In this document: positions 42,650 through 52,013 of the stretch, in pieces
How the letters are laid out: every line of letters starts with the position of its first letter
How positions within the stretch are numbered: position 1 is the stretch's first letter
Origin: Sporobacter sp963675425
Lineage (GTDB): Bacteria; Bacillota; Clostridia; Oscillospirales; Oscillospiraceae
DNA length: 64,000 nt
Assembly (NCBI GenBank): GCA_963675425.1
Contig: OY776214.1
Location: 3,038,001 to 3,102,000 of the forward strand
Reading direction: 5' to 3'
Made by a program: the position numbers and the translations under genes
The notes under the pieces: model-generated
Database searches by the model: none
Told to the model about the DNA's origin: nothing
Seen by the model: only the letters and a program-made list of their open reading frames with translations

Positions 42650-43276
42650 ATGATCAGCAAATTTAAAAAGAAACCCTGGCTCGGCACGCTGCTGGCTGTG
42701 GGTATCATCACATTCTCGGCCCTGGTTGGCCTGACAGGCTGCGCCGATAAGCCCGGTACGGAGCCGTCTGATATAACCACCCCGGCCAGCAGCGCCAGTC
42801 CCGATGCCTCAAGCACCCCGAATAATCAGAACCCCGAGGTGTCCGACGATGCTTCAAGCCCCACGGAGAGCCCCGCTGATACAAACAGCAACGCAAACGG
42901 ATATTTTGGGCAATGGACTGTGGAAAAGGTGCTGGCTTATGGCCAGGCGGGGACCTACAGCAGTGAGGATGCCGAAAAGCTGGTTGGCAAATCTCTGAGC
43001 TTTTCCGACACGGAAGCCGTTATCATTAACGATCAGCCCGCCGCTTCCCCGGTAGCCCTTAATTCACCGGAATACGAAGAGGGCTCTCTTTCAGCAAGTG
43101 ACTTTACAGCCAATTTCAATATGACGTTTGCTCAGCTGGATATCAGTGCCGACACCGTTACGGAGGTTGTCGTCAGCGGCGCGGAAGCCGTCGGCGGATG
43201 TGCGCTTCTCCTTAAAGACAGCGATACGATGATCCTGATTGCAGGCGGTACGTATTTCCAGTTAGCAAGAATCTAA
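42650..43276 (+). CDS. small lipoprotein, unrecognised
   Basis: 208 residues from ATG 42650 (AAAGGAGAA just upstream; the longer frame from 42593 lacks a site). A basic signal sequence ends in lipobox L-T-G-C. Then comes a Ser/Thr/Pro/Asp-rich linker of about 55 residues and a compact C-terminal domain (FGQWTVEKVLAYGQAGTYSS ... GGCALLLKDSDTMILIAGGTYFQLARI) of beta-rich make-up. The W-T-V..VL domain resembles small lipocalin-like or META-like exported domains, but I do not recognise a family. Single gene. Confidence 0.65.
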   Translation: MISKFKKKPWLGTLLAVGIITFSALVGLTGCADKPGTEPSDITTPASSASPDASSTPNNQNPEVSDDASSPTESPADTNSNANGYFGQWTVEKVLAYGQAGTYSSEDAEKLVGKSLSFSDTEAVIINDQPAASPVALNSPEYEEGSLSASDFTANFNMTFAQLDISADTVTEVVVSGAEAVGGCALLLKDSDTMILIAGGTYFQLARI

Positions 43277-43328
43277 CTATTGCCAACAGCAAACTAAAAA
43301 AGGCAGGCACGGTTTTTGTGTCTACCTC

Positions 43329-43383
43329 AGCCTGTCGAAGAACCCGGCTACGCAGATGCGTGAGCCGGGTTCTTCGACAGGCT
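43329..43383. terminator. perfect 21-bp hairpin (CTGTCGA-type) behind the lipoprotein gene
   Basis: AGCCTGTCGAAGAACCCGGC (43329-43348) and its exact complement (43364-43383), with one more T-A pair closing inward, enclose a short loop. Best-preserved member of the dispersed hairpin family; it separates two converging genes and may terminate both, though T-tracts are weak. Confidence 0.6.
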
Positions 43384-43423
43384 GCCCCGAGCGTTTTTAA
43401 AACGCTGCATCAGGCACAAAGAA

Positions 43424-44059
43424 TTAAAGGAACTTTAAAAGGTCTCCGAGCCGGTCGAGCTCGTAAGTGGCGATATGATACTGTACGGCGTCGCCAATTG
43501 CGGCGCTGTCCATCCCGGCGGCTATGGCCGCTTCGATGCCGGCTTTGGCGTCTTCTATGACCAGGCAAAAAGCCGGGGCGATTGTTAAAAACTCGCTTGC
43601 CTTTAAAAACACCTCGGGGTCGGGCTTGGACCGGGTAATATTTGTGCCGTCTGAAACGGCGTCGAAATACGTATCGAGGCCGAGCCGTTCGAGAATATAC
43701 TTGGTGTTTTTACTGGCTGAGCCGATGGCGATTTTGTAGCCCTTACCCCGGATCAGGTCCAGCGTGCTCTTAACGTCGGAAGGCAGGTCCCTGGGGGACA
43801 TCTGTTTCAGGTAACGACGGTAGTAGTCATTTTTTACCGCGGCGTAGCGTTCCTTCTCGTCCGTCGTCACCGCTTCCTTATAGCCCTTCAATATGATTTC
43901 GAGGCTTTCCATGCGCCCAATGCCGCGAAGCTGGTTATTAAGCGCTTCGTCAAAGGGAACGCCGATTTCGGCGGCCAGCTTCTTCCACGCGAGATAATGG
44001 TACTGATCCGTCCGGCAGATGACGCCGTCAAGATCGAATATAATGGCTTTATACTTCAT
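43424..44059 (-). CDS. pgmB: beta-phosphoglucomutase
   Basis: 211 residues, HAD family. Nucleophile and acid/base Asp in FDLDGVI, cap-domain RGIGRMESLEIIL (the R-G-x-x-R-x-x-S-L-E-x-I-L substrate motif of beta-phosphoglucomutase), GSASKN for motif 2 and KPDPEVFL with IEDAKAGIEA for the metal site. Converts beta-glucose 1-phosphate to glucose 6-phosphate. It overlaps the end of the GH65 phosphorylase gene, which makes exactly this sugar phosphate, so the two act in series. Confidence 0.95.
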   Translation of the reverse strand: MKYKAIIFDLDGVICRTDQYHYLAWKKLAAEIGVPFDEALNNQLRGIGRMESLEIILKGYKEAVTTDEKERYAAVKNDYYRRYLKQMSPRDLPSDVKSTLDLIRGKGYKIAIGSASKNTKYILERLGLDTYFDAVSDGTNITRSKPDPEVFLKASEFLTIAPAFCLVIEDAKAGIEAAIAAGMDSAAIGDAVQYHIATYELDRLGDLLKFL

Positions 44060-46355
44060 CCAAACCCCTTTCCGTTTGACGGCGGGGTATAATGATCCGG
44101 TCTGTCAGCTCGTAGTCCGTGCCGTAGATCGTTATGGTTTTGGCTCCGCCGTCTTCAAGTGTAAATGTACAATCAGCCGGTGTGATGCGTACGGCTATAC
44201 GGCTGCCTTCAAAGCTGATTTTAAAGCAATAGCCGGCCCAGCCCTCCGGCAGCATCGGCGCAAAGGATATGCCGCTCTCTTTAAGCCGGAAGCCCCCGAA
44301 GCCGTAAACGATCGCCATAAAGCTGCCGCCCATGTTGGCGGCGTGTATGCCGTCTCGCGTGTTGTGATAACGGTCACTGAAATCGATGTCGACACTATCG
44401 CTGAAGTACTGTATCGCGCGCTCTTCCATGCCGAGCCGCGCCGCCATAATGCAAAACACGCTTTTAGACAGGGAGGAGTCATGCGTAGTGATGGGTTCGT
44501 AATACAAAAACGAATTGCGGATCACTTCCTCCGGCTGGGCGTCCTCCAGCACAAAATGGGCCAGGACCGTGTCGGCCTGCTTGCAGATTTGATGCCGGTA
44601 CAGGTACAGCGGGTGAAAATGCAGCAGCAGCGGGAACTTGTAGTGGGGGATCTCCAGGACGTCCAGTCGCTCCTTTTTTAAAAAGGAATCGTCTTGCGGA
44701 TTGATTTTAAGCTCGTCGTTATAGGGAAGGTACATTTTTTCCGCCGCCTGCTGGAACCCGTTGACCTCCAATTCACTCAGGCCGATTTTCTGTTCAACCA
44801 GCTGAAACAGCTCGTACGGCTTCAGCATTTCGTATAACTTGACGGCCCAGCGCAGATGATGCTGCGCCATGACATTGGTGTAATAATTGTTGTTGACGAT
44901 ACAGGTGTATTCGTCCGGGCCCGTCACATCGTTTATACGGAATTTCTTCTTATAGAATTGGCCGACATCCATCCACAGACGGGCCGTCTGAAAAATGATT
45001 TCCGCGCCTTTTTCGAGCATAAACGAGATGTCCTTCGTCGCCAGATAATAGTTGATGATGGAATAGGCAATGTCGGCGTTGATATGATATTGTGCCGAGC
45101 CGGCGGGGAAGTACCCGGAGCATTCCTTGCCCATGATGGTCCGCCATGGATAAAGCGCGCCCTTGACGTGGCCGAGAATTCGGGCGTTGTCCACGGCGAG
45201 ATCTAAAATCTCATAGCGGTATTCGATAAGCAGCCTGGAAAAGGCGGGATTCGTCACGGTAAAAAAAGGCTGGATAAACATTTCCGTATCCCAGAAAAAA
45301 TGGCCTTCATAGCCCTCGCCGCTCAGCCCCTTCGGCGCGACATTTCCATACGAGTCCCGGGTGACCGACTGCAGCAGCTGGTACAGGTTAAAGCGCAGCG
45401 CCGTTGTCAAAGATTCGTCGCCTTCGATTTCAACGTCACATTTTTCCCAGTAGTCGGAAAGGTATTCCGCCTGCTTGTCATAAAGCGTTTCGATCGGGAC
45501 GGACAAGGCCTTTTGCAGCTCGTCGCCCACCTGTTCCCGGCAGTTGTCATGCCGGATGCTGTCGCAGAAAACGGCGTATTTTAGCAGACGGATTTTTTCG
45601 TTTTGCCTGGCGGTCGTTTTGAGGCGGCAGATAGCAAGGTTGTCGTTAAACAGAAATTCCTGGCGGCTGTCTTTTGAAAGGACATTTTTAACGCAGCTGC
45701 AAATCTCCAGGTCGGACTGGGAGGTCCGGGAGGTAATGTACGATGTGTTGTTATAGATCTGGGAGCTGATGGGCGTGAGATATTGGTTGACGGTGTTGGC
45801 CGTACGTACATCGTCCGGATCCACAAAATTATTGACGTTGCCGTTGTGACGGGATTCAAAGAGGATTTCACCGGAAAAGTTCAGCGGCTCAATCTCGTAA
45901 TCAATCGTAAACAGGCTCAGCTGATGATACGATGCCATTCTTTTAACAGTGAGGCGGAGTTCCTTGCCCAAAGGCGAACGCCAGACGACCTCGCGGATTG
46001 TTAAGCCCTTATCCATGTCCGCTGTCAGCCGGCTTTCAAGAACGGTCCCCGTAAACATACTGAACGCCTCGCCGTCAAGAAACGTATGGATACGTTGTGT
46101 GTCGACGATGTTGAGCATGGTCTGCTTTTCCTTGGCCAGTCCGTAAAGGTTCTCGGCCTGATACATTTTTACAAAATCATAAAATCCGTTGATATACTGG
46201 CCTGGTATGGAGCTCATATTGTCGGGATAGCCCTCCTCAAAAACGTAGCGCACACCGATATAACCGTTGGCATTGTGGAACAGCGTTTCGTTGAGGAGAA
46301 GGCGGGCATTATCCAGACTGTAATTTTCAAGTTCGTATAGACGTCTGTTTGACAT
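44049..46355 (-). CDS. GH65 family inverting disaccharide phosphorylase, probably trehalose phosphorylase
   Basis: 768 residues from ATG 46355 (GTGAGG five bases upstream; the frame continues to 46502 without a site). The layout is that of glycoside hydrolase family 65: N-terminal beta-sandwich, linker, (alpha/alpha)6 barrel with G-H-x-F-W-D-T-E and the catalytic acid Glu482 in V-T-G-P-D-E-Y, and a C-terminal beta-sheet. GH65 enzymes split trehalose, maltose, kojibiose, nigerose or trehalose 6-phosphate with phosphate to give beta-glucose 1-phosphate. The neighbouring otsAB and pgmB genes favour trehalose or trehalose 6-phosphate. Confidence 0.9.
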   Translation of the reverse strand: MSNRRLYELENYSLDNARLLLNETLFHNANGYIGVRYVFEEGYPDNMSSIPGQYINGFYDFVKMYQAENLYGLAKEKQTMLNIVDTQRIHTFLDGEAFSMFTGTVLESRLTADMDKGLTIREVVWRSPLGKELRLTVKRMASYHQLSLFTIDYEIEPLNFSGEILFESRHNGNVNNFVDPDDVRTANTVNQYLTPISSQIYNNTSYITSRTSQSDLEICSCVKNVLSKDSRQEFLFNDNLAICRLKTTARQNEKIRLLKYAVFCDSIRHDNCREQVGDELQKALSVPIETLYDKQAEYLSDYWEKCDVEIEGDESLTTALRFNLYQLLQSVTRDSYGNVAPKGLSGEGYEGHFFWDTEMFIQPFFTVTNPAFSRLLIEYRYEILDLAVDNARILGHVKGALYPWRTIMGKECSGYFPAGSAQYHINADIAYSIINYYLATKDISFMLEKGAEIIFQTARLWMDVGQFYKKKFRINDVTGPDEYTCIVNNNYYTNVMAQHHLRWAVKLYEMLKPYELFQLVEQKIGLSELEVNGFQQAAEKMYLPYNDELKINPQDDSFLKKERLDVLEIPHYKFPLLLHFHPLYLYRHQICKQADTVLAHFVLEDAQPEEVIRNSFLYYEPITTHDSSLSKSVFCIMAARLGMEERAIQYFSDSVDIDFSDRYHNTRDGIHAANMGGSFMAIVYGFGGFRLKESGISFAPMLPEGWAGYCFKISFEGSRIAVRITPADCTFTLEDGGAKTITIYGTDYELTDRIIIPRRQTERGLDEV

Positions 46356-46626
46356 AAAAACCTCACATGCACACCGTGAAAAGCGCTTGGAAAGATACGC
46401 CGCCGAACGCTCTGGCCGGTTTGGCGGCATAGACGGGAGAATACGAAGGCGGAAATATCTCGTGTTAAAATACACACGAGCCCACGGGACACGATGCATC
46501 ATAAAATGTAGTCATCCTCCGCGCAGGAGGCTCCGTCAGCCTCAGCTTCCGCGGAATATGCTGTCGGCCGACTGGCTAACAGCGTGAAATGAGAATATAG
46601 TTTGTTAATTTATATTACAGCAGAAC

Positions 46627-48810
46627 TTACTCGGCGTGCTTGGAAAGCTCCCGAAGTTTTTTGAGGAGCAGGCGCATGGCCTGCACAGACTTGGCCCGGT
46701 AGTTGGCGCATGTGTCACCCGGGCCGATTTTTATACTGACGGCACTCTCCGGCAGCGACGAAAAAAGATCCTCGTCCGTATAATCGTCGCCCGCGCCCAT
46801 AATGAAGTCATAGTATCCGTTTTGAATGAGAAGCGATGCGCCGAAGCCCTTGCTGACGCGGTTATCCTTAATCTCTAAGACCTTGTGGCCCTCCAGCAGC
46901 CCGAGGTTCATTGAGCGTGTCATGCTCATGAGCGCTTCGCGTACCTCGCCAAGCTTGACCTCAATCATATACGGGTCACACTGACGGTAATGAAATGCCA
47001 GCGAATACTCCTTTTCCTCAATAAGAGCGCCCGGCATTCTGTCGGCAAAGAGTTCCAGCACATGGCGAATGGATTCCTTCCAGGTGTTTTCCAGATTAAC
47101 TGTCATAGACCACTTGCCGCGTGGCGGGCGCAGCCACAGGCCGTGAGCGGCCAACAGATGCACATCCAGATCACCCAGCCACTTTTCCAGCGTGTGGCGG
47201 TCCCGTCCGGAGATGATGACAAGCGTGTTATTTGGGTCGTGCGTGAGATCGGACAAGATATTTTTCAGCGGGGCATCCGGCCCCGCCTGGTCCGGCGTCG
47301 GCGCAAAGGGCACGAGCGTACCGTCGTAATCAAGAAATAAGATGCGCTTTTTTGCATTCTTATAATCAATTTCGAGTTCAGCGCTGTCATTAATGATGTT
47401 CCGTTCCGGGATTGACAGTTTGGAATGGCTGACCGTCTGATTGAGCTCGTTTAAAAACTCGCTGGCCCAGAAATGGACATTATACCGTTTAAGACGATTG
47501 TTCATTACGCGGTTTCGAAGAATTTTCTGCTCGTCCGGCATCTCCAGCGCATTTTTAATACCCTGTGCCACTTCGCGGTAATTATTGGCGTTGACAATGA
47601 CGGCTTCGCTCAGCTCGCTGGCCGCGCCGGCTGTTTCACTCATAACGACCATGCCGAGAAAATCGGTCCTCGCGGCGATATATTCTTTAACGATCAGGTT
47701 CATCCCGTCTCTGAGCGGCGTCACAAGCAGCACGTCCGACTGCCTGTAAAAGGAGATCAGCTGTTCCTGTGTAAACGATTTATAAAAAAACCACAGCGGC
47801 ATCCAGTTGACGGTCCCATAACGGCCATTGATCTCGGTTACGCGCTCGGTGATCTCGCGCCGGAGCTCGTCGTAGGAATCGACCTCCTCGCGGGACGGCG
47901 CGACAATGAGATACAGCTTGACTTTTTCGTGATACTGCGGGTAATCGTGTAAAAATTTAGAAAAGGCGCGGATTCGTTCCGGAACGCCCTTCGTATAATC
48001 AAGACGGTCGATTGACAGGATGGTTTTCATGTCCGCCGTTTGGTCGATGACCAACTCTGGTGACGTCTCGATTTCTGATGAAAAATGGTCGTAATCGATG
48101 CCCATGGGAAACGCGTCGATGCGGATGCAGCGATCCTCATAGTTGACGCTGTTGAGATTGCTTTCAAGGTTTAAAATGCGGCGGACGCTGCTTAAAAAGT
48201 GGCGCACGTAGTCATACGTATGGAAACCGATCAGGTCCGCACCGAGCAGCCCGCGCAGGATCTCTTCACGCCAGATCAGCAGACGGAAAATCTCAAAGGA
48301 GGGGAAGGGAATATGCAGGAAAAAGCCGATCCGGGTGTTGGGGAATCGTTCTTTAATAAGGTTCGGCAACAGCATGAGCTGATAATCGTGGATCCAGATA
48401 ATATCCTCGTCACCGATAATCGGTTCAACCGTCTTGAAGAATTTGATGTTGACGTCCTTGTACGTCTCCCACGCTGTAAAATTGTATTCCGTTTTACTCT
48501 GAAAATAGTGAAACAAGGGCCAGATGGTCTTATTACAAAAGCCATGGTAATATTCGTCGATTTCCTGTCCCGACAGAAAAACGGGCAGGCACCCATAGGT
48601 GTCTCCCAGCTCACGTCGGATTTTCTTTCGTTCCTCTTTTGTAATGTCATCGCTGGATAATCCGGGCCATCCGACCCATATGCTGCCGGACTGCTCGTGA
48701 TAGCTTTTAAGCCCGGTTGCCAGCCCGCCGATGCTCTTGTGGTATTCGATCTCATCGTTCTTCTGGACAGTAACGGGCAGACGATTGGAAATGAAAATAA
48801 TTCTGCTCAT
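46627..48810 (-). CDS. otsA-otsB: fused trehalose-6-phosphate synthase / phosphatase (OtsA-OtsB)
   Basis: 727 residues. Residues 1 to about 465 are a GT20 synthase (IFISNRLPVTVQ, IWIHDYQLMLLP, RDGMNLIVKEY); residues about 485-727 are a HAD-type phosphatase with LDYDGTLVPF (nucleophile near 494), SGRD and GAGDDYTDEDLF. The first half joins UDP- or ADP-glucose and glucose 6-phosphate to trehalose 6-phosphate; the second removes the phosphate. AAGGAGGG precedes the start at 48810. With the GH65 and pgmB genes downstream on the same strand, synthesis and phosphorolysis of trehalose are encoded together. Confidence 0.95.
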   Translation of the reverse strand: MSRIIFISNRLPVTVQKNDEIEYHKSIGGLATGLKSYHEQSGSIWVGWPGLSSDDITKEERKKIRRELGDTYGCLPVFLSGQEIDEYYHGFCNKTIWPLFHYFQSKTEYNFTAWETYKDVNIKFFKTVEPIIGDEDIIWIHDYQLMLLPNLIKERFPNTRIGFFLHIPFPSFEIFRLLIWREEILRGLLGADLIGFHTYDYVRHFLSSVRRILNLESNLNSVNYEDRCIRIDAFPMGIDYDHFSSEIETSPELVIDQTADMKTILSIDRLDYTKGVPERIRAFSKFLHDYPQYHEKVKLYLIVAPSREEVDSYDELRREITERVTEINGRYGTVNWMPLWFFYKSFTQEQLISFYRQSDVLLVTPLRDGMNLIVKEYIAARTDFLGMVVMSETAGAASELSEAVIVNANNYREVAQGIKNALEMPDEQKILRNRVMNNRLKRYNVHFWASEFLNELNQTVSHSKLSIPERNIINDSAELEIDYKNAKKRILFLDYDGTLVPFAPTPDQAGPDAPLKNILSDLTHDPNNTLVIISGRDRHTLEKWLGDLDVHLLAAHGLWLRPPRGKWSMTVNLENTWKESIRHVLELFADRMPGALIEEKEYSLAFHYRQCDPYMIEVKLGEVREALMSMTRSMNLGLLEGHKVLEIKDNRVSKGFGASLLIQNGYYDFIMGAGDDYTDEDLFSSLPESAVSIKIGPGDTCANYRAKSVQAMRLLLKKLRELSKHAE

Positions 48811-49248
48811 TCATATCCCTCCTTTTGTGTCAAATTATCATTATTTCATAAACAAGGTTCGTTTATAAAATAATATGTTTTCTTACAAATCTGCTTCTTC
48901 GGCAGGTGGAAAAAAGACATAATGGAAATACCGGCTGATGCTGGTATTATCTCATAAATCGATAATAATGTAAAATTCATCCTTGGACCGATGGCATTTA
49001 TAAGGGGTTTTTATATACGCTACGCTTAAAATAGCGCCCGCTTGGGCGCTATTTTAACGGATTGTAAGATAATAAAAATACCTATAAAAATGGCCTTGTT
49101 ACGACGGATTGAACAGCCGAATAGACAGAGGTATTGCGAATGATTTTATTAGGTGTTCCTTGCCTTTTGCGGTCATTAGCGGTAGTATTTTATATAGGAA
49201 CGGGACCGACATTAATAAATAGCGGCTAACTTATTGGGAGGGATAATC
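48811..49248. other. divergent intergenic region with an orphan terminator
   Basis: 438 bases between otsAB (-) and the next gene (+). A hairpin around 48930 (ATACCGGC-tgat-GCTGGTAT) and a strong terminator at 49028-49055 lie here with no gene to end, so a small RNA is possible. No clear promoter was assigned. Confidence 0.45.
49028..49055. terminator. orphan bidirectional terminator
   Basis: AAAATAGCGCCC (49028-49039) and GGGCGCTATTTT (49044-49055) form a perfect 12-bp stem with A/T flanks. Confidence 0.7.
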
Positions 49249-49863
49249 ATGACTGAGCTGGAAAAGCTTAAGCGCGCTAAAATGTATCTGGATAAGCTGG
49301 CGAACGGCATTGATCCGCTGACCGATACGGAAGTACCCGAGGACAATGCGCTTAATAATGTTCGTTTATCGCGTTGTTTTTTCTATGTCTCCGACATTCT
49401 GCGTCAGGTGATCGACAACGGAGGCTCCGTCAAGCCGGTGAAGCCGTCGGCCAAAGCGGATTATGAGCTATCCCCGGACTGCCGCAGCAGCTTGACATTC
49501 TCGGATGAACCCCTGCAGATCAGCCGTTTCGTCGAGCAGCTCAACAGCTGTGTTGACGTCAGTCAGATGAAAAAGCTGACGACGACGGTTGTAACGGACT
49601 GGCTTCTCGATAAAGGCTTTCTGGAACAGGTTGAGTTAGAAGACGGGCGGAAAAATAGGCAGCCGACGCCGCTCGGCCATAAAATCGGGTTGTCCGACGA
49701 AATGAGGACCGGTCAGCGCGGCACTTATAAGGCTGTTTTTTATAATGGAGAAGCTCAGCGCTTTGTCGTCGACCATTTAGATGAGATCCTTCAAAGCCAT
49801 AAGAATAAAAGCGCTAAAAAGGATGCATATGACCTGCGGTACGTGCCGGAAGCGTTCTCGTAG
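49249..49863 (+). CDS. conserved hypothetical protein next to an SPL-like radical SAM gene
   Basis: 204 residues from ATG 49249 (GGGAGGG seven bases upstream). The opening TELEKLKRAKMYLDKLANGIDPLTD..VPEDNALNNVRLSRCFFYVSDILRQVIDNGG looks familiar from many Firmicutes hypothetical proteins, but no function is known to me. It seems soluble, with a C-terminal half rich in charged helices and a winged-helix-like stretch (TTTVVTDWLLDKGFLEQVE). The radical SAM gene follows 36 bases downstream and is probably co-transcribed. Confidence 0.65.
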   Translation: MTELEKLKRAKMYLDKLANGIDPLTDTEVPEDNALNNVRLSRCFFYVSDILRQVIDNGGSVKPVKPSAKADYELSPDCRSSLTFSDEPLQISRFVEQLNSCVDVSQMKKLTTTVVTDWLLDKGFLEQVELEDGRKNRQPTPLGHKIGLSDEMRTGQRGTYKAVFYNGEAQRFVVDHLDEILQSHKNKSAKKDAYDLRYVPEAFS

Positions 49864-49899
49864 TATCAGACAACGCCGATATCAGGAAGGAGCACAGCC

Positions 49900-50769
49900 G
49901 TGCATTATAAAAACGCTAAAAGCATCCTCTCGCCGAATAACGGCATGAACCTGTACCGAGGCTGCACGCATGGCTGCATCTACTGCGATTCTCGCAGCGC
50001 CTGCTACGGTATGACGCATGATTTTAAGGACGTGGAGGTCAAGGCTAATGCCCCGGCGCTTTTGGAGGACGCGCTCCGGCGCAAACGGCAGCGCTGCATG
50101 ATCATGACCGGATCCATGTGTGACCCGTATCTCCCGCTTGAGGAAACGGAGTGCCTGACGCGCCGATGTCTGGAGTTGGCCGAACGGTATGGCTTCGGTT
50201 TTTCACTTATCACGAAATCCGAACGTATTCTGCGGGATATTGATTTGCTCAAACGCATCAACGACAAGACAAAATGTGTTGTCCAGATGACGCTCACAAC
50301 ATACGACGAGGACTTGTGCGCCGTCCTGGAGCCGAATGTCAGCACGACACGCCGACGTTTTGAGACGCTTTTAGAGCTGCGAGACGCGGGTATCCCAACG
50401 GTGGTGTGGCTATGCCCGATCCTTCCGTTTATAAACGATACGGAGGAGAACCTGCGGGGTATTTTAGACTACTGCTTTAAAGCGGAGGTCCGGGGCATTC
50501 TCTGCTTCGGTATGGGTGTAACGCTGCGCGAGGGTGACCGCGAGTACTTTTATAACAGGCTCGACGCGTTTTTTCCAAGCCTGAAGGACCGGTACATTAA
50601 GGAGTTCGGCAACAGTTATTCGTGCCTGAGCCCCGAAAACGAGCGGCTGATGGCGATCTACCGCTGCGCGTGCCGCGCGCACGGCGTCCTTTGTAACACT
50701 GACGAGGTGTTTAGTTACATCCGGGAATTTGAGGACAAGCAGACCGGCGAGCAGCTGAGCCTGTTTTAG
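49900..50769 (+). CDS. radical SAM protein of the SPL/Rv2578c-like group
   Basis: 289 residues. The cluster motif is Y-R-G-C-T-H-G-C-I-Y-C-D (CxxxCxxC), followed by D-P-Y-L-P and E-T-x-x-x-T-R family motifs known from the SplB-like branch of radical SAM proteins. It binds a 4Fe-4S cluster and cleaves S-adenosylmethionine. True spore photoproduct lyases are larger and have a conserved substrate Cys, so DNA repair is only one option. GTG 49900 is used as start with AAGGAGC upstream. Its stop is 42 bases before the promoter of the riboswitch. Confidence 0.85.
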   Translation: MHYKNAKSILSPNNGMNLYRGCTHGCIYCDSRSACYGMTHDFKDVEVKANAPALLEDALRRKRQRCMIMTGSMCDPYLPLEETECLTRRCLELAERYGFGFSLITKSERILRDIDLLKRINDKTKCVVQMTLTTYDEDLCAVLEPNVSTTRRRFETLLELRDAGIPTVVWLCPILPFINDTEENLRGILDYCFKAEVRGILCFGMGVTLREGDREYFYNRLDAFFPSLKDRYIKEFGNSYSCLSPENERLMAIYRCACRAHGVLCNTDEVFSYIREFEDKQTGEQLSLF

Positions 50770-50811
50770 GGATTAAAAAACATAAGTGCAAAAGAAGTGC
50801 CAGCTTGGGTC

Positions 50812-50840
50812 TTGCAAATTCGTGGCCGATGTGGTACATT
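50812..50840 (+). promoter_or_regulatory. promoter of the cobalamin-riboswitch operon
   Basis: TTGCAA (50812-50817), 17 bases, TACATT (50835-50840). The predicted start near 50847 lies shortly before the riboswitch. Confidence 0.55.
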
Positions 50841-50861
50841 TTTATCAGTTTAATACGACAA

Positions 50862-51012
50862 GTCAGGTGCCCCATAAGGGGAGAATAGGGAATCGGATAA
50901 ACAACCGAGCGGTCCCGCCACTGTATCCGGGGAGCCGTTCCCACACGCCACTGGTTAAGCCGGGAAGGCGGGGACGCGCTGTGATCCGTTAGCCAGGAGA
51001 CCTGCCTGATTT
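50862..51012 (+). ncRNA. cobalamin riboswitch (aptamer)
   Basis: Conserved blocks in the right order: AGTCAGGTGCC, AGGGAATCGG, GAGCGGTCCCGCCACTGT, AGCC, GCCACTGG, CGGGAAGGCG and AGCCAGGAGACCTGCCTGA. This is the B12-box cobalamin aptamer. The last block can pair with the first (GTCAGG with CCTGCC/CCTGAC-like end) to close the four-way junction. It is followed 50 bases later by a terminator, so high cobamide should stop transcription of the two downstream genes. Confidence 0.95.
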
Positions 51013-51034
51013 GTTTAAATTCTTATTCCGGTAT

Positions 51035-51098
51035 GAGGATAAGGTTAAGAGGACAATGGTAAAATCCTCAAAGCGCACTGCGCTTTGAGGATTTTTTT
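51035..51098 (+). terminator. riboswitch expression platform with terminator
   Basis: AAAATCCTCAAAGCG (51061-51075) and CGCTTTGAGGATTTT (51081-51095) form a 15-bp terminator stem with a T-run. GAGGAT at 51035-51040 can pair with the ATCCTC inside the left arm, giving a plausible antiterminator. The first regulated gene starts 36 bases after. Confidence 0.85.
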
Positions 51099-51133
51099 GT
51101 TTTTCCGGCCCATACCGAAACGCGGAGGGTAAT

Positions 51134-51991
51134 ATGATCGTTTTAAAACAGCTTGAAACAGAGGACGCTGTCAAATACCTCTTCGGTCTCGATGACGGCA
51201 ACACCATTGAAACGCTTTATATGTGTGACCGGGAACGGCAGCTGACGTATCACAGCACGGTATGCGTATCGTCGCAGGCGGGCTGCGCCATGAAATGCCG
51301 CTTTTGCGCTACCGGCGAGGGCGGCCTTATCCGAAATCTCACCGCGGAGGAGATTTTCGAGCAGGTCAATATCTGCGACCGGAATTGCCGGCAGGGCGGA
51401 TATTTTCCGCTGGACGCCATCGTGTTTGCCGGGATGGGTGAGCCGCTTTTAAATTACGACCATGTTATCACAGCAATGGGACTGGTTAAAAGCCGTCTGG
51501 GCCTTCGGCAGTTCGAGCTGGCTACCGTTGGCATAGTCCCGAATATCCGCAGGCTGGCTGAAGACGCGGCGAAAATCGGCGTCAATGTACGGCTGAATCT
51601 GTCGCTCCACGCGCCGACCAATGAGAAAAGAGCCCGTTTGATCCCAATGACAACAACGTACGGCGTCAATGAAATACTGGATGCCGGGAAATACTATGCT
51701 GATATCACGGGATCGCGGGTTCGGCTGCGTTATATGCTTATAAAAGGCTTTAACGATACGCCGGATGATCTTGAGCAGCTGCCGCGGCTTCTAGACGGCA
51801 AGAATATGAAGCTTGTTTTGTCCGGCTATAACGACAACCATATCAGCGGGCTTAACGCGCCGGACCCGCTTGAAGTTTTGGATTTTTATAATAAAATAAA
51901 AGATAAGGCCGAGTGCGACATTTTCCGTAACTTTGGCGGCGAAATCCGGGGCGGCTGCGGCCAGCTGCGGCGGAATGAAAAAATCTCTTAA
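51134..51991 (+). CDS. RlmN/Cfr-like radical SAM adenine methylase without N-terminal domain, cobalamin-regulated
   Basis: 285 residues. The cluster motif is C-A-M-K-C-R-F-C-A-T-G inside CVSSQAGCAMKC, the hallmark of RlmN/Cfr; the second catalytic cysteine that carries the methyl group is kept in G-G-C-G-Q-L near the end. These enzymes methylate C2 or C8 of adenosine using both cysteines and two S-adenosylmethionine molecules. True RlmN has about 350 residues; the first 75-80, which help bind RNA, are absent here. Several core motifs are changed (LSGYNDNHISG where RlmN has LIPYNP). GGAGGG precedes ATG 51134. Control by a cobalamin riboswitch is not expected for rRNA methylation and suggests a different substrate. 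Confidence 0.88.
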   Translation: MIVLKQLETEDAVKYLFGLDDGNTIETLYMCDRERQLTYHSTVCVSSQAGCAMKCRFCATGEGGLIRNLTAEEIFEQVNICDRNCRQGGYFPLDAIVFAGMGEPLLNYDHVITAMGLVKSRLGLRQFELATVGIVPNIRRLAEDAAKIGVNVRLNLSLHAPTNEKRARLIPMTTTYGVNEILDAGKYYADITGSRVRLRYMLIKGFNDTPDDLEQLPRLLDGKNMKLVLSGYNDNHISGLNAPDPLEVLDFYNKIKDKAECDIFRNFGGEIRGGCGQLRRNEKIS

Positions 51992-52013
51992 AAGTGTTAC
52001 CGGGAGTTACTAT

